A stretch of 64,000 bases of DNA from Cladocopium goreaui (lineage: Eukaryota; Sar; Dinophyceae; Suessiales; Symbiodiniaceae): assembly GCA_947184155.2 (NCBI GenBank), contig CAMXCT020000443.1, forward strand, positions 1 to 64,000. The letters are read 5' to 3'. The position numbers were made by a program, and so were the translations under genes. The notes under the pieces are model-generated. The model did not search any database, was not told the origin of the DNA, and worked only from the letters and a program-made list of their open reading frames with translations. Of this stretch, positions 23,381 through 36,317 are shown one piece after another (positions within the stretch are counted from its first letter, which is position 1; each line of letters begins with the position of its first letter).

Positions 23381-26300
23381 CTTTGTGGTGGTGGTCGTCA
23401 CCGTAGAGGTGGTGGTGGTCGTGGTCACCGTCGTTGTGGAGGTGCTGGTGGTGACGTGCTGGTGGTGGTGGTGCGGTGCTGGTCGTCTGGGCGGACGGTC
23501 GAAATCTAAGGTGGCGCGAAAAAAAAATGAGATGGCAATGATAAAACCATGGCTTAGAGCCATCTTTTTTTCCAGGTTTATTTTTGCCACTAGTTAGAAA
23601 TCCACATTTTTGGGAGATGCTTTATTGGATTTACCACATGACACAACTGTTGGTCCACAAATCACTAATCACACTGTTGGGTATTGGTCGAAGAAAAACA
23701 GAAACTCACTTTGGATTGATTTTGGCCATTTTCGTCAGGTGCACACAAAAGTGCTGTCTGAGCGGATGTGCCAATGGTCACTTGAAAGCGCAGTGGGACC
23801 CTCAAATCACTTGAGTTGCTTCAAATATACACCAGTTGTAGTCGTGGGGAAGTGTTGGGATATTTTCGGTTTACCATTTGCGCCACATTCGTGTCCATTT
23901 CACGTGTCTGCTATGCCACCAATACTGATAATAGCCCACATGATCAACCATCAGTGTAGCCGAAGGCATGGCATATCGAACATCAATCCCATCTCTGTCC
24001 CATACCCTCTGGCAAACGTGGCTGGAAAATCCTCCATTGAGTTCGATGATTTTGCGAACGAAACCTCTATTTCGTTGATGGTCCAGCCACATTTGATTAC
24101 CATAGGATCCATTAAGCCATTAAGATTCCATCCACATTAGATATCCCATGAATATTTCAGTCTATCCCTACCACCATTTTGTGTTGCTTAAATCCCATTA
24201 AACCCACACCGGTTGGGTTCCAATTCTTATCATTGAAGACCGAGACCATTGAGGCGAGAACTGTCACAGTGGTTGTGCTTGTGGTCGTGCTGGTGGTGGT
24301 GGTGGTCGTTGATGTTCGGGTGGTCTCGGAGCAGTTTTGTCCGTTGGGATGGTGTGGTTTTAAAAAAAACCTGGTATACAGAACCATTTTATGCGGATAT
24401 TTGATGGGATATCATGGATCCGAAAATGGGGAATTTACATGAATTTACCTCCAAATATAGCCAAGAAAAGACGGGAAACACATGATTAACTAGTGGAATT
24501 TTGGGAAACCCAATTTTTAGAAACTCCTACATTTTTGGGGTCTAGTGGCTAAATGCCCCACGAAGGCCGACTGATCAATACTGATGATTTGCGAGCATTG
24601 CAGACAATGGCAAAGGGGCAAGCCTTGCATTTATGGTGCAAGCTGGGCATCGGAACCAAACATGGTAAACTAAAGTGCAGTGCTCAGCATCGGTCAAGGT
24701 CAAGGGGGCAGCTGACAGCAAGCAGCCAACATCCATCCATTGGGAAAAGAGATAGAAAACAAAGACTTGAAACCTCCAAGCACTTTATTTAATTTATTCA
24801 CCACATATCCATGAAAAACATTAAAACCACATTTTGCAAGCACATCAGCTTTTGGGTCCCCAGACTACCCCACTCTGAGGCCCCGTGCTGTGCTGGTACT
24901 GGTGGTGGTTGTGCTGGTACTGGTCGTGGTGGTGGAGGTTGAAGTAATGGTGGTCTCAGTGCAGCTGGTGGATAGCTGGATGATTGCTGGTGCATGATGT
25001 GGAAGGTAGTTCTGGATGTCGTTATACTAATTCTAGCGATGGATGATAGCTGGTTAAAACGTGTATAGCTGGTATTTCTGGATGTTCGCACATCAGAAGG
25101 CTCTGAACCACGCCCTTTAAGACGCGTAAACGGACGATATGTTGACAGGACATGGGCCCCGGGCGTGGCCTTGCTGGTTCACCAATCCTACCCCCTTCAG
25201 TTTACCGAGACCGGTATCAAAGACTTCTTCAGAATCATTGTCCTCACCACGGTGTCCAATCTCCGCTCTTGCTTATCAAACAAGCATTTGAAGCTGCCTG
25301 CGTTCATATGATCCCATCCTTCCACGCCGAGAACTGAGGCTGTTGCTGTTGAGGTGGTCGATGTGGTGATGGTTGTTGTGGAAGTGGTGGTGGTCGTTTC
25401 AGTCGTGGTGCTTGTAGTCTGAGAGTGGCAGGGAGGGGCTGAGCGGCTGAGGGGAGCTGAACACTCAACATGTCCTGTCCCAAAGGGATGATAATGATGA
25501 TAACACAAGCCCACATTTAGAGCTGAAATGAGCTGAAGGATAGATGGACTCAGATTCCATGGTGTTTTTCTATTCCCCAAACCTGGGCAAAGAAGATCCC
25601 AATTCTACCGTGCCCCACGGTATGGGGTTGTAGAGGGTGCAAATGATTGGTTAGTTCGGTTAGTCGTTATTTCTCTATATATACCCGTTGGTAATGTAAC
25701 GTGACTGGATCATCGAAGTGGGATTTTCCACCCACGTTTGATTACCGGAAGTTGCAAGCAGCTGAGAATTTGTTCTTGCAACATCCCCACCAGCTTGTTG
25801 GGAGTTGGGTATTCATCGTACTTCGGACGTGATTCAGAGTTAAGCCAAATGAGATAACCCAAGTTGGGAGACTCCGATCACCAGGATTCTTCAGCACTAC
25901 ATGGGATGATCATTCAGCAACATCCCCTTTTTTTTGCAAAAGATGATCCCATTCAAATCCCACTATTAATCTAACATTTGATGAATCCAATCCAACTAAC
26001 TTGATGATATCTCAGTATTTCCCATTAATATCCCATTGAATCCCTATTTTTAATCATCAAATCCAGCGAACTTCCCCATGGCACATCTCTGTCAAGGCAC
26101 TGTGGTGGTGATGGTGGAGGTGGTAGTGGTGGTGGTCACCGTGCTGGTCGAAGTTGTGGTGGTCGTTGTGGACTGCGGTCACCATATCCGGTGAACACAT
26201 CTATTTAGAGATGAATTAAAATCATTGGACACACCGGAAAAGGTTTTTTTGAAGCAAATGAGATCGTGCATATTTATATAACCATTGAAACTCGGGGTGT

Positions 26301-28534
26301 TCTCTAGCAGCAATAGTGAACCATGGATATCAGAAAATATTTGGCCAAACCAAACGAAGCTTTCAGGATGTATCCCAAAACATCCTGAAGTATTTCCCAG
26401 AGCCATTCGTATCATTTGGCTTCCATCCTGGACCATTGTGGGGCCTGGGCAAATGAAATTTCAAAAATCATCCAAATCCAGCACTAGCTTAGGCTGCATC
26501 GAAGGTGGTGCCCCATAGCTAAGTTGTAGGTTAGAAGTAGGTGAACTAGGATAATTTATGGATATTTATGGTTATATACCTAATAGGATTTATGGATATC
26601 TATGGATCTATGGTGCATATTGGTGCATATATTCATAGATAGCTTTCTACACTACTGGGGAGGCACCACCCTGTCCCCGTGGACGCCGTGCGCACCGTTT
26701 CGGTGGTGGTGGTGGTTGTGGTGGTGGAGGTGGTCGTCTTGGTGGTAGTGGTAGTCGTCACCTCAGCATCGTCAAGCCATTTTTACTGGTTGTTTAATAG
26801 GGATTCCCACAATGGATGAGTCCCCTGGGTAGTGTAATACCCAGTCAACAGGGGCCGACTTGGAAGCCGCACAGTGGTGGTGCTGGTGCTGGTGGTGGTA
26901 GTGGAGGTGATTGTAGTGGTGCTGGTACTTGTGGTCGTAGTGGTCTGGAGCGGTGGGTCAATTCCGGGTGACCTGGAAACGAACTCCTGCATGGCAATCT
27001 TCGGGCCCTTGCTGATATTAGTCCGTCTCAATATGCCATGGCCCCACTGCTATCAATGCATTTGAAGGACTTTGGCAGAAATTCGATGTGATTTCAACTT
27101 TAGACATCTGAGCACTCTAAAAAAATGGTGCCACCCAATGGTACCAAACTGACTTTGATCATTTTCACCGCGAGACCATCAAAGTTTTTGCTGCTTTTCG
27201 GGTTTCAACCCACAAACACATCTGAGTCAACTGAAAAGCATCATCCCAGGGTTCAATGACCCATGGCCAATCTTAGATACGCAAAAAGAACTATTTTTTA
27301 AAGCTGGTTTGTAAAATACGGATATTGAATTTGCTTAAAAGATGAGTTCGGTCTAAAGCCACAAACTTGGCGCCAACTGTCCACGGATTCCGTGGCACCG
27401 TGGAAGTGGTTGTGGTCGTGGTGGACGTGCTGGTCGTGGTGGTTGAGGTACTGGTAATCTCAGCACGGCTGGAGCGCTTGAAGCTGGAAAAATGCGGAAG
27501 TCAGTGATCTTCCCAAATGGAAATGAAACAGTTGGAACAGTCGCCTTGAGGATGACATGAATTTCCCCTAAGGTCGATGCTGCTCAGCCAAAGCTCAAGA
27601 TTGTCATAAGAATTTTTTGGAATGGTGATGGTCAAAATTTCCTGTCCGATTTTAAAAGATGAGAAGCTACAGAATCTGGATGTCCCACTAACATTTGGGT
27701 CTGAAAATGGTGTAGAACTGTACACACTCTAAATATCTCTAAATGGTACAAATAAAATAGGGAAACTGATTGACCATGATGACCATGATCAACCAATGGA
27801 TTTGGAGGAACCTTTTCAAGACAAAGCCATTTTCACCGCCAGGTTACCGTAGAGGTGGTCGTCACCGTGGTGGTCGTCACCGTGGTGGTGGAGGTGGTGG
27901 TCGTGGACTGGGTGGTGGACAACCACTTGGGCTTCTCCACCGACAAGTGTGGATTCTGAACAAAAAACTCGGAGAATGAGGGAATAGAAGGGATGTAACC
28001 CCACTGAAAAGACTGATTCTATTGGAGGCCTGGCTTTGGTTTTGGTGGATTAATTCACCACCAAGAACCATTTTCATAAGAGCCTATTCATAACTTGGGG
28101 GGGTCAGCTTCGTGGGGTTGGTTGAATCCCCATGGAAAAAAGATGGAGATGGTATGATCCCTGCAGCGACGCAGCTGATGACTGCCAGGTGGTTGAACTA
28201 CTTGTGGTTGAAGATGCTCATGGGGAAATCTTGACTCAGCAAGGATGGACATATCTTAAAAATACCTAATTCAAGTTATTTGAACTTCAGCCATGGTGAG
28301 TATCTGAACTGCGATGGGTATGGCTGACCTGGGATGGTCAACTTCCAAACAATGCGACTTCCCAACAGTTAAAGGAAATACCATCCATATACAAACCATC
28401 CAACATATGTTCCATGGTCCACATGGCGAAAAAAAAGGATCACCCTCACCATGGTTCCGGGCTGTGGAGGTGATGGTGGTGCTGGTGGTGGTCGAAGTGC
28501 TGGTGCTGGTGGTCGTTGTCGTGGTAGTGGTCAA
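23381..28534 (-). CDS. Ten Thr/Ser-rich linker exons of a mucin-like multi-exon gene
   Basis: Ten minus-strand segments code for T/S-rich peptides of 19-57 residues, each bounded by AG acceptors and GT donors: 28450-28534, 27848-27955, 27399-27483, 26873-26972, 26696-26761, 26101-26172, 25248-25418, 24874-24954, 24268-24324 and 23381-23458. Most are exact multiples of three (108, 66, 72, 171, 81, 57 and 78 nt) with the Thr frame in phase 0 at both ends, so they can be skipped or duplicated without frameshift. The 25,248-25,418 exon continues into GSFKCLFDKQ, related to the cysteine module found at 29.9 and 42.7 kb. Intervening 100-900 bp sequences are intron-like and may hide further small exons. 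Likely role: O-glycosylated extracellular linker between lectin-like domains. Inferred to belong with the downstream LamG exons. Confidence 0.5.
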
Positions 28535-29937
28535 CTGAGGCTAGCGGCTAGGATTTGAACAGGTCAATCTATACAGCAAGCCCAAGAAGGATAGAAAAGT
28601 CGAAAAGTGGGACATCTGGAAATAAGAATGAAATAAGTATAAAATAGAATCTATAACCACATGGAAACATTTTTCTATCTTTTGGGGGATGGCTATACTG
28701 AACAATAGGCTTCTAGGCTTCTAGGCTAGTTTTCTCCCAAGTGGATTTGACATCCAATTCTAGATAAGACATCAACATCATCAACATCATCAACCATAAA
28801 GCCTAGTCATTCACCCTTTTTTGGGTTCAACGCAGCACCTTTTTTTAATGTCCCACCGTCCCACGGCGGACCTCGCAGGAATTGGCCTTCAACTGCTGTG
28901 CCCCACTCTCTTCAGGGTGACCTTCACATCCTGAAAGTGAGGAATGATCTCATGATGAATACATTGAATACATCACTCATGTTGTTTATACTTTTTATAC
29001 ATCATTCTATCCATAAATTATACATCAAACTACTGATTTAAACCATCATGCTTTTCTACCATCCCCCAATTCTTTCATGGCTTAAATTCAGCCTTTGCCA
29101 CTGAAAATTGGTTCAATGACGTCGTCGTGGCCTCCTTTCTTCCAGCAGCTGCTCTCGGGCCACCATCCTCGATCGAAATCATGCCCGAAAATGGAGGTTT
29201 TTCATGGGAAAAATCCACCATAAATGGAGGTTTATAGCTGGGACATCACATACCAATGGAGTCTTTTTAAACATGTACAGGGAAACTCATCCAACTGAAT
29301 GAGGGATTTTTCCAGCCACCTTTGAGTAAATTGGAGGCTATTTGAAGTTTTAATGATTTATGGCAGTCGCTAAGCTCATTTGATTCATCTCCCAACTTTG
29401 ATCGGGGGGGAACCCCCCTGTTTCTGTAGGGTAAAGCAGCATCTTGTGGCAAAATCGGTTCATTTTTGTGTCACGGTGACAGCTCAACACCTCGGGTGTT
29501 TGGTGTGAATTTTCCATGGCATATTACTGGTTAGGCCCAGACTCAGTAGTTGCATGGGGCTATGCTGCGATGGAACCATGGAGTCCCCAATTGCTGGTGA
29601 GACTGCCTTTGCTGTTGGCTCAATTCCAATTTTTCGTCCATGAGATATGGGCCATGGGCCGGTCAAAATTTCAGGTCCAGGTGACCACAGGTGACCACAG
29701 ATTTTGGCTTTGGCCATATATTCACCATCCATTTTTTGGGTACCCTAAATTTGACCCATAACAATGGATCACCGTATCGTTTCCCTCAATGGCAATCAGT
29801 TTCTCCTATTTTCGCACCGAAATGTCAATGTCATCATGATAATGTTGGTTATCCCATTGTATCCTGTGATATCCCCACAAGTTTATTGTTTTTATATCAT
29901 TTTCGAGAGGATTTCATCAGTCTTCAAGCCGATGCAC

Positions 29938-29990
29938 CGAAAGAGATGCTGGGGTCGTCAAAGTCGAAGAGGCACCATGCACCGCAGTGG
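29938..29990 (-). CDS. Exon of the CGAxCLFDFD module
   Basis: Minus-strand 53-nt exon between TTCAG| and |GTGCAT. It is read as one base, then HCGAWCLFDFDDPSISF, then one base. The same module, same phase at both ends, is at 42,734-42,792. The function is unknown; paired cysteines and the LFDFD stretch suggest the opening strand of a secreted jelly-roll domain. Confidence 0.45.
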
Positions 29991-30973
29991 CTGAACCTTA
30001 CAATAAAAATGGGCTGTTGGCAGTCGAAGATTCGCCATATAAAATGGATTAAAATGGTCATTCATGGCCCAACACCAGGGATTCTCGTGGGGATGTATGA
30101 TGATATATGATACAACTGATACCAAGCAAAAGTGGGGATGAATGCAAGAAATAATAGAGATGAAACCAACCTCGCCATGGAAAAAACAACAAAACATGGG
30201 GGGGTTATCGGCAAAGATTGATCTCAGCAAAAATTGGAATTGGATGGAGACAACCTTTTTCACTGGGGTAGATGATTTGCTCACAGCCCCGCTGCTCCGA
30301 CGTGCTGGGAATCGATCCCATTTTAACCCCCAAGGATGGATCCGACATTTCGGGTTCTCTGAAACATGATGGGAAAAACACCGAACTTGAGGGCGAATCC
30401 TTGCACTTCACATGGACATGGCTATTTCATGATACCCCTTTTCAGACCCAAATATCATACTGCTGGCTATCCATATCCCATGATATCCCTATAAGTTTGG
30501 TCACATTTTTTTCAAGGTGAATCCCTTCTTCCGGTGTTTTGGGACTGAGATCCCTGGCATCTTGTTGGCCAAAGCCTTCTTCACAGCGTCGTTGTTTTCT
30601 GCAGGCACAATTTGGGGATCAACGATATCTGGGTCATTCTGGGTCCATGTTCCATGTTCAAACTTCGATGTAAAGAATCTTTGCTTTTTATTCAGTCAAG
30701 ATTTCTCGATTTCATCCCATGGTGAATTCATTCTGGTTCCATTCCCATTTTTTTACAGGCTACAATGCACATTGCCACATTTTTCCTAGCTGAATTCCCA
30801 TCACCACTTGACTCAGCATCCCACCAACCGGTTTGTTAGTGATCTATTCCATTTACTAGCATTTTCAGTCTTTAAACATGGAAACAAACCATAAGAAACT
30901 CACCATTTTCCTTGGTAAAAAACATCTATTTGAATCTATTTTATTTAGACCACCAGTTACCACCGCAGCTTAC

Positions 30974-31044
30974 CCGAATTTCCCCGAGGAAATCCCAGCG
31001 CGAATCCCATACCGCCGCCTTCATCGCAGCTCTTTGCGTTCATC
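30974..31044 (-). CDS. Candidate exon encoding SCDEGGGMGFALGFPRG
   Basis: 71-nt minus-strand stretch from CCTCAG| to a strong donor |GTAAGC. It is open in the frame that starts with one spare base and ends with one, the same phase class as the CGAxCLFDFD exons. No family is recognised. A further possible exon lies at about 30,518-30,598 (NNDAVKKALANKMPG) but its donor is unclear. Confidence 0.35.
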
Positions 31045-32213
31045 CTGAGGTCGCCGCCTCAGGATATGCTGGTTATATCCCATGAAATATCCCAGGTTAG
31101 GCATGAAATATCCCTTTTCTATACCCCCACCCCAAATCAATGAATTCATGGAATTCAGTCGAGGTTTAGCTGGATTAACATTGGTTAACTCTACCATTTT
31201 GGACAGTTAAATCCCAGTTTTTAATGTTTAAATCCACTGTTTCGATGGTTGGATTACGGTTGGATCCCTTGAATATTTGCTGATCACGTCCATATGGGTA
31301 CCCCCCTATTTAGCATTGAAACCTATGGTGACATGGGGATCCCCCATTTCCATTATTGAGTATCCCATTATATTCCCATTAAATGATTGCTAAATGCCAA
31401 TTTTTCACCATTATTTAGTCATGGATTTCATGGTTCATCAATATTTCCATGATATTCCCATTCATATTCCATAACATATTCCCATGATATCCCTGTGGAT
31501 GGTTGGGAAATCCTGCGCCACCAAGCTTGGATGCTTTTTCAACATAAGTCATGGGATGTTTACCATCAACTGGTGCAGGATTTCGCTGGCCCATCCACAG
31601 TCATTATCATTGTATACATATATATATATATTATATCATTATATATCATATTCCCATGATATTCCACATTATTCCTATATTATCCATCCATGATACCTTT
31701 TCCACGGAGATATCACCATTTCCGGTGGGAACCACTGGGTTCCAGCGACAGTATCGCTTCATGAGCTGATCGCTCATGGCAGTCACCAGTTGAGTGCAAC
31801 TGGCGTCCTGGCGCCACGGCATGGGTCGAATGATCTATCGATCTATCTATCTTTATATATATATATATGCATATGTATATATGTACATATTTGTTATATA
31901 TATATATGTATACATGTATGTACATATCAATCTTTCGGATCTATAGATTGGATGATGTATACGTAAGAAATAATTCGCTAGGGGGCGAAATGCACGGAAT
32001 TCCATGCGGGACTGCAATTTGCTGAGTTGTTTCCGTGCGTGTTTTTCGAACACTGCGAGCATGCAAAATATGGTTTTTACCTGCGTCTCATTGCATTTTT
32101 GCGCTTACCCCAAAATTACATTTTGAAGCGTATCTTAAAGATATCCTCTGTAATTTGCAGTGTTTCGAGCCGTTAACTGAAACCTCCACAAGCCGCAAGA
32201 CTTTGCAAGAACC

Positions 32214-32430
32214 CCAAACTAACCTAACCCTAAATAATTAACCCTAAATAAACCCCAAACAAACCCTAAACCAACCCTAAATCAACCATAAATAACCCTA
32301 AATAGACCCTAAGACAACCGTGAGCAAACCCTAAAACAACCCTAAATAGCACGAAAATTAACTAAACAAACCCTAAATAAACCCTAAAGAAAATCTAAAC
32401 CAATCCCGCGCAAACCCTAAACAAATCTGA
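32214..32430. repeat. Degenerate interstitial telomere-like CCCTAAA array
   Basis: About 25-30 spaced occurrences of AACCCTAAA and variants (ACCCTAAAT, ACCCCAAAC, AACCATAAA). Plant and dinoflagellate telomeres use TTTAGGG, whose complement is CCCTAAA. Units are irregularly spaced and mutated, so this is a relic and not a functional end. It abuts the first base of the second family B copy. Confidence 0.8.
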
Positions 32431-34250
32431 AACTAGACGACGGATGGCCCGAGAGCGTAGAGGAACAGGGTCTTCTCTTGTTAGTATGGAGACGCAATAT
32501 TAGAAACGATATATGAAAGCTGTGTTATAGGCAGTCGAGAAGAGGAGTATCAAGACAAAATAGTGAGAAGTGCAAGACAATAGTTTGCATCGCAAACACT
32601 TTTACACACAGACGCTTTTACACAGACGGTTTTACACACAAAGTTTTTACCCACAGAAGCTTTTACACACAGAAGCTTTTACATACAGAAGCTTTTACAC
32701 ACAGAAGCTTTTACATACAGAAGCTTTTACACACAGACACTTCTACACAGACACTTTTACACACAGAAGCCTTTACACACAGACACTTTTACACACAGAC
32801 CCTTTTACACACAGGAGCTGCTTTTACACACAAACGCTTGTACACACAGAAGCTTTTACACACAATCACGTTTAAACAGATGCAATTTTACATACAATCA
32901 CTTTTACACAAACTTCTTTACACAGAAACACTCGTACACACAAACCCGTTTACACACAAAGACTTGAACACACAGAAGGTTTTACACACAACACTTTTAC
33001 ACAGATGCACTTGTACACACAAACACTTTTACACACAAACATCTTTACACAGAAACGCTCGTACACACAAACCCCTTTTCGTGCGAAAGGGTTACTCCAG
33101 CACACGAAAAATCGCAATTTTACCGCAGTTTTTGCCGATCGACCCTCATTTCGTGCGAAAGGGTTGCTCCGGCACAAGTAAAATCGCAATTTTACATCAG
33201 TTTTTGCCGATCGACCCTCATTTCGTGCGAAAGGGTTGCTCCGGCACAAGTCAAATCGCAATTTTACCTCAGTTTTTGCCGATCGACCCTCATTTCGTGT
33301 GAAAGGGTTGCTCCAGGACAAGTCAAATCGCAATTTTACCTCAGTTTTTGCCGATCGACCCTCATTTCGTGCGAAAGGGTTGCTCCAGGACAAGTCAAAT
33401 CGCAATTTTACCTCAGTTTTTGCCGATCGACCTTCATTTCGTGCGAAAGGGTTGCTCCGGGACAAGTAAAATCGTAATTTTACATCAGTTTTTGCCGATC
33501 GATCCTCATTTCGTGCGAAAGGGTTGCTCCAGGACAAGTCAAATCGCAATTTTACCTCAGTTTTTGCCGATCGACCCTCATTTCGTGCGAAAGGGTTGCT
33601 CCAGGACAAGTCAAATCGCAATTTTACCTCAGTTTTTGCCGATCGACCCTCATTTCGTGCGAAAGGGTTGACGTTTCGTGACTCGCCGCCGGCACCACCC
33701 TCGGCCTTAAGAGAGAAAGATAAAAAGAAGGCGTGAGAGAGAAGGTGAGCAGGTGTGAAGATGAGAAGATGTGAAGATGGGAAGGTGTGAAGATGAGCAG
33801 ATGTGAAGATGGGAAGATGTGAAGATGAGCAGATGTGAAGATGAGCAGATGTGAAGATGAGAAGATGTGAAGATGAGCAGATGTGAAGATGAGAAGATGT
33901 GAAGATGGGAAGGTGTGAAGATGAGCAGATGTGAAGATGGGAAGGTGTGAAGATGAGCAGATGTGAAGATGAGAGGATGTGAAGATGAGCAGATGTGAAG
34001 ATGAGAGATGCGAAGATGAGAGGATGTAAAGATGAAAAGATGTGAAGATGAGAGGATGTGAAGATGAGATGTGAAGATGAGAGGATGTGAAGATGAGAGG
34101 ATGTGAAGATGAGAGGATGTGAAGATGAAAAGATGTGAAGATGATGAGAAGATGTGAAGATGAGAGAATGTGAAGATGAGATGTGAAGATGAGAAGATGT
34201 TTTACAGACCCCCACTATTGGAAGAACCCTGCGCTCAGACGCTCTCGGGA
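32431..34250 (+). mobile_element. Repeat family B, copy 2
   Basis: Same start, order and end as 16,411-18,420: leader, CTTTTACACACAGAAG array (about 32,594-33,080), about eight ~71 bp TTGCCGATCGACCCTCATTT units (about 33,081-33,670), bridge with GACGTTTCGTGACTCGCCGC, GATGTGAAGATGAG array (about 33,740-34,200), and tail CAGACCCCCACTATTGGAAG. The third array is more diverged here (GAGAAG/GAGAGG variants) than in copy 1 (pure GAGCAG). The 421-codon minus-strand ORF is repeat-derived. Confidence 0.75.
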
Positions 34251-36262
34251 ATAACTCCTGAACAAATCACAACGTAACTAACAACCCAATGAAACTTTGG
34301 GCGAACGTCCGCCCCGGAGGGAAATAATTATATGTATTTGGATGGTGGTCTATGTAATCAATATTCTAAGGATTTTGTACGTCAATAATGGATGTACTAT
34401 ATATAGAGCAGCATTCTTCGAATGTGTTATTTGGGGTCTGAGGATCATTCCAGCTATGATTCTTCCACTTTTGAATGTATATCAAGCAGTAAACTGTTGA
34501 GCTGAGTCAGCTCAGTCGTCTTGGGCGACGACTAACCCAGTTCCATTAGGAAAAGCCATCCGCTAGGTTCGTGGCCCCTGCTTGGGATACCCCCAAGATC
34601 TGAAAGATTTGGGAACAGTGAACTGCCCCAATACTTACAGAAGCTAAAGTCAGCAAATGTCCAGAACAAGAAGCTTTTTTGCTTAACCTCGCCATTGGTG
34701 AGCCCTGAGCCCAGTGGGTTTCTGAGACTGGAAATCGTGTCAGATTTACAAGTGTTTCCAAGCCCATCAACCATCCCAATTGCGAAGGGTAGGGAAATTT
34801 CGATCCTAACATGAAAAGACCGGTGGTATCAATCACCACTATTCATGAACTGCCGTTGAGGTGAGTGTTTCTTTGGGCGCAATCTGAAACATGGGTTCCC
34901 TTAGTTCCCTTGTCATCAAAATCGACAAGCTTCTTGGAGGCTGCCTCGATTGAAGAAGCATTGCATTCAGCATGCATTCAGCATCGTTTTTCAGTTCATT
35001 TGGCCAGATCGTAGATGCAAAAATGCCAGAAATGAGGGACCTATCAACCAGGATTCTTTGCTACTTAAAACCGGGGTGAACATTTTTTTGCGGATGGCCC
35101 CAAACCATTTTTATGCCTCTCGTGGCTGATGTTGGATCCCTGCAAATGAGAGATGATTTTTATATAGCTAGTTGGTACACACACCCATTATCAACCTACT
35201 CTTTTGTCACTCAGTTTACCTGGTGGGGAAATCCTTGGTTTCTGCGTGTTTCTTCAAAATAACAGCTCCTTGCACATCTTCTTCTTCTGATCCATCGCCA
35301 TGCTCTGCTCCACGTTGCCGAAACAGGGATTGCCAGCACCTGCATTTCGGGCTGGAGGGTTGAGCTGATCAAAAATATGGAGCCTCTAATCTGGGATTTG
35401 TAACCGATGAAGTCGGGGCTTATCCCATATATGAACTTTCAATTCAGAATGTGTTTTCTTATCTATTTCTGACATTTCAATTGGATTTACGTTATACCAA
35501 AGTCCAACCATTCTCAACCCCTGCCAGTGCTGCAACGCAATGGAAGTGGCCTCCGGCTTCGTAGCAGCTGGCTTTCTCATCCCAACGGTACACCTGGCGC
35601 TGGAAGTAACAGAGACTGGACAAGAAAATCCCCATGGAGGTAACCCATCATCGGTTGATTGGGTTGCAGTTTCCCACGATATCACACATCATCCCTCTGG
35701 TGACGTGAAACATGAAGAGTTTTGTGGAACATAAAGCGTAGCAGGCGTATAGCAGGCTTTGAATAGTTTGTCTACTGTGGATCATTGATTTTTCTGATGG
35801 GTCCAAACAATCGCATTTTCATATTAAGTATGTGCGCCCCTACTGCAATATGATTGCACCCTGCTCTGCAAGGACACCAAAGTTGACCAGGTCTGGAATC
35901 AAGCAATGATGGATATTGTTGATCTTGGGTACAAATTCTAGCTGACACGCAGACTAGCCTTGCCCCTAAGAAGCAAAAAACAACCCGCGATTCCGGGATA
36001 TTTCCAAAAACCAGCAGTCATGAGATGGAGACTCCTGAACGTCATTAGCGTCATTCTCGGAATAGCTATGGAATTGTCACACCATAATTCCCGACTATTT
36101 TGGTGTGAAAACTCAAGCTAGTGTGATCATGATACGATACCCAATAGTTTTCCATCAATTAATCATAAACCAAACATACATAAACATACTGTTTTCTTTT
36201 GTTTTGCTTATGAAATATCATTTTAATCCTGGTGAAATCCCGAGTTGGATCATCCACGGCAC
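34251..36262. other. Intron-like region
   Basis: No repeat or strong exon call. A minus-strand stretch near 35,264-35,345 (NPCFGNVEQSMAMDQKKK) follows an AAATGCAG| acceptor and may be an exon, but its donor is uncertain. Confidence 0.3.
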
Positions 36263-36317
36263 AATGCTCTCAGGCTTCTCGAAGTCATACACGCACCATG
36301 AGTCGCAATCTTTGAAC
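36263..36317 (-). CDS. Candidate exon related to the CGAxCLFDFD module
   Basis: 55-nt minus-strand stretch between GGGGCAG| and |GTGCCG, encoding FKDCDSWCVYDFEKPESI. The C-x3-WC-V-Y-D-F-E pattern parallels C-G-A-x-C-L-F-D-F-D at 29.9 and 42.7 kb, suggesting a diverged repeat of the same module. Confidence 0.4.

Noticed and set aside
23385-23597. Plus-strand Val-rich ORFs (VVVVTVEVVV type) at the Thr-rich loci
   Set aside because: Splice signals, symmetric phase and the typical T/S composition all favour the minus strand; the Val-rich reading is its complement.
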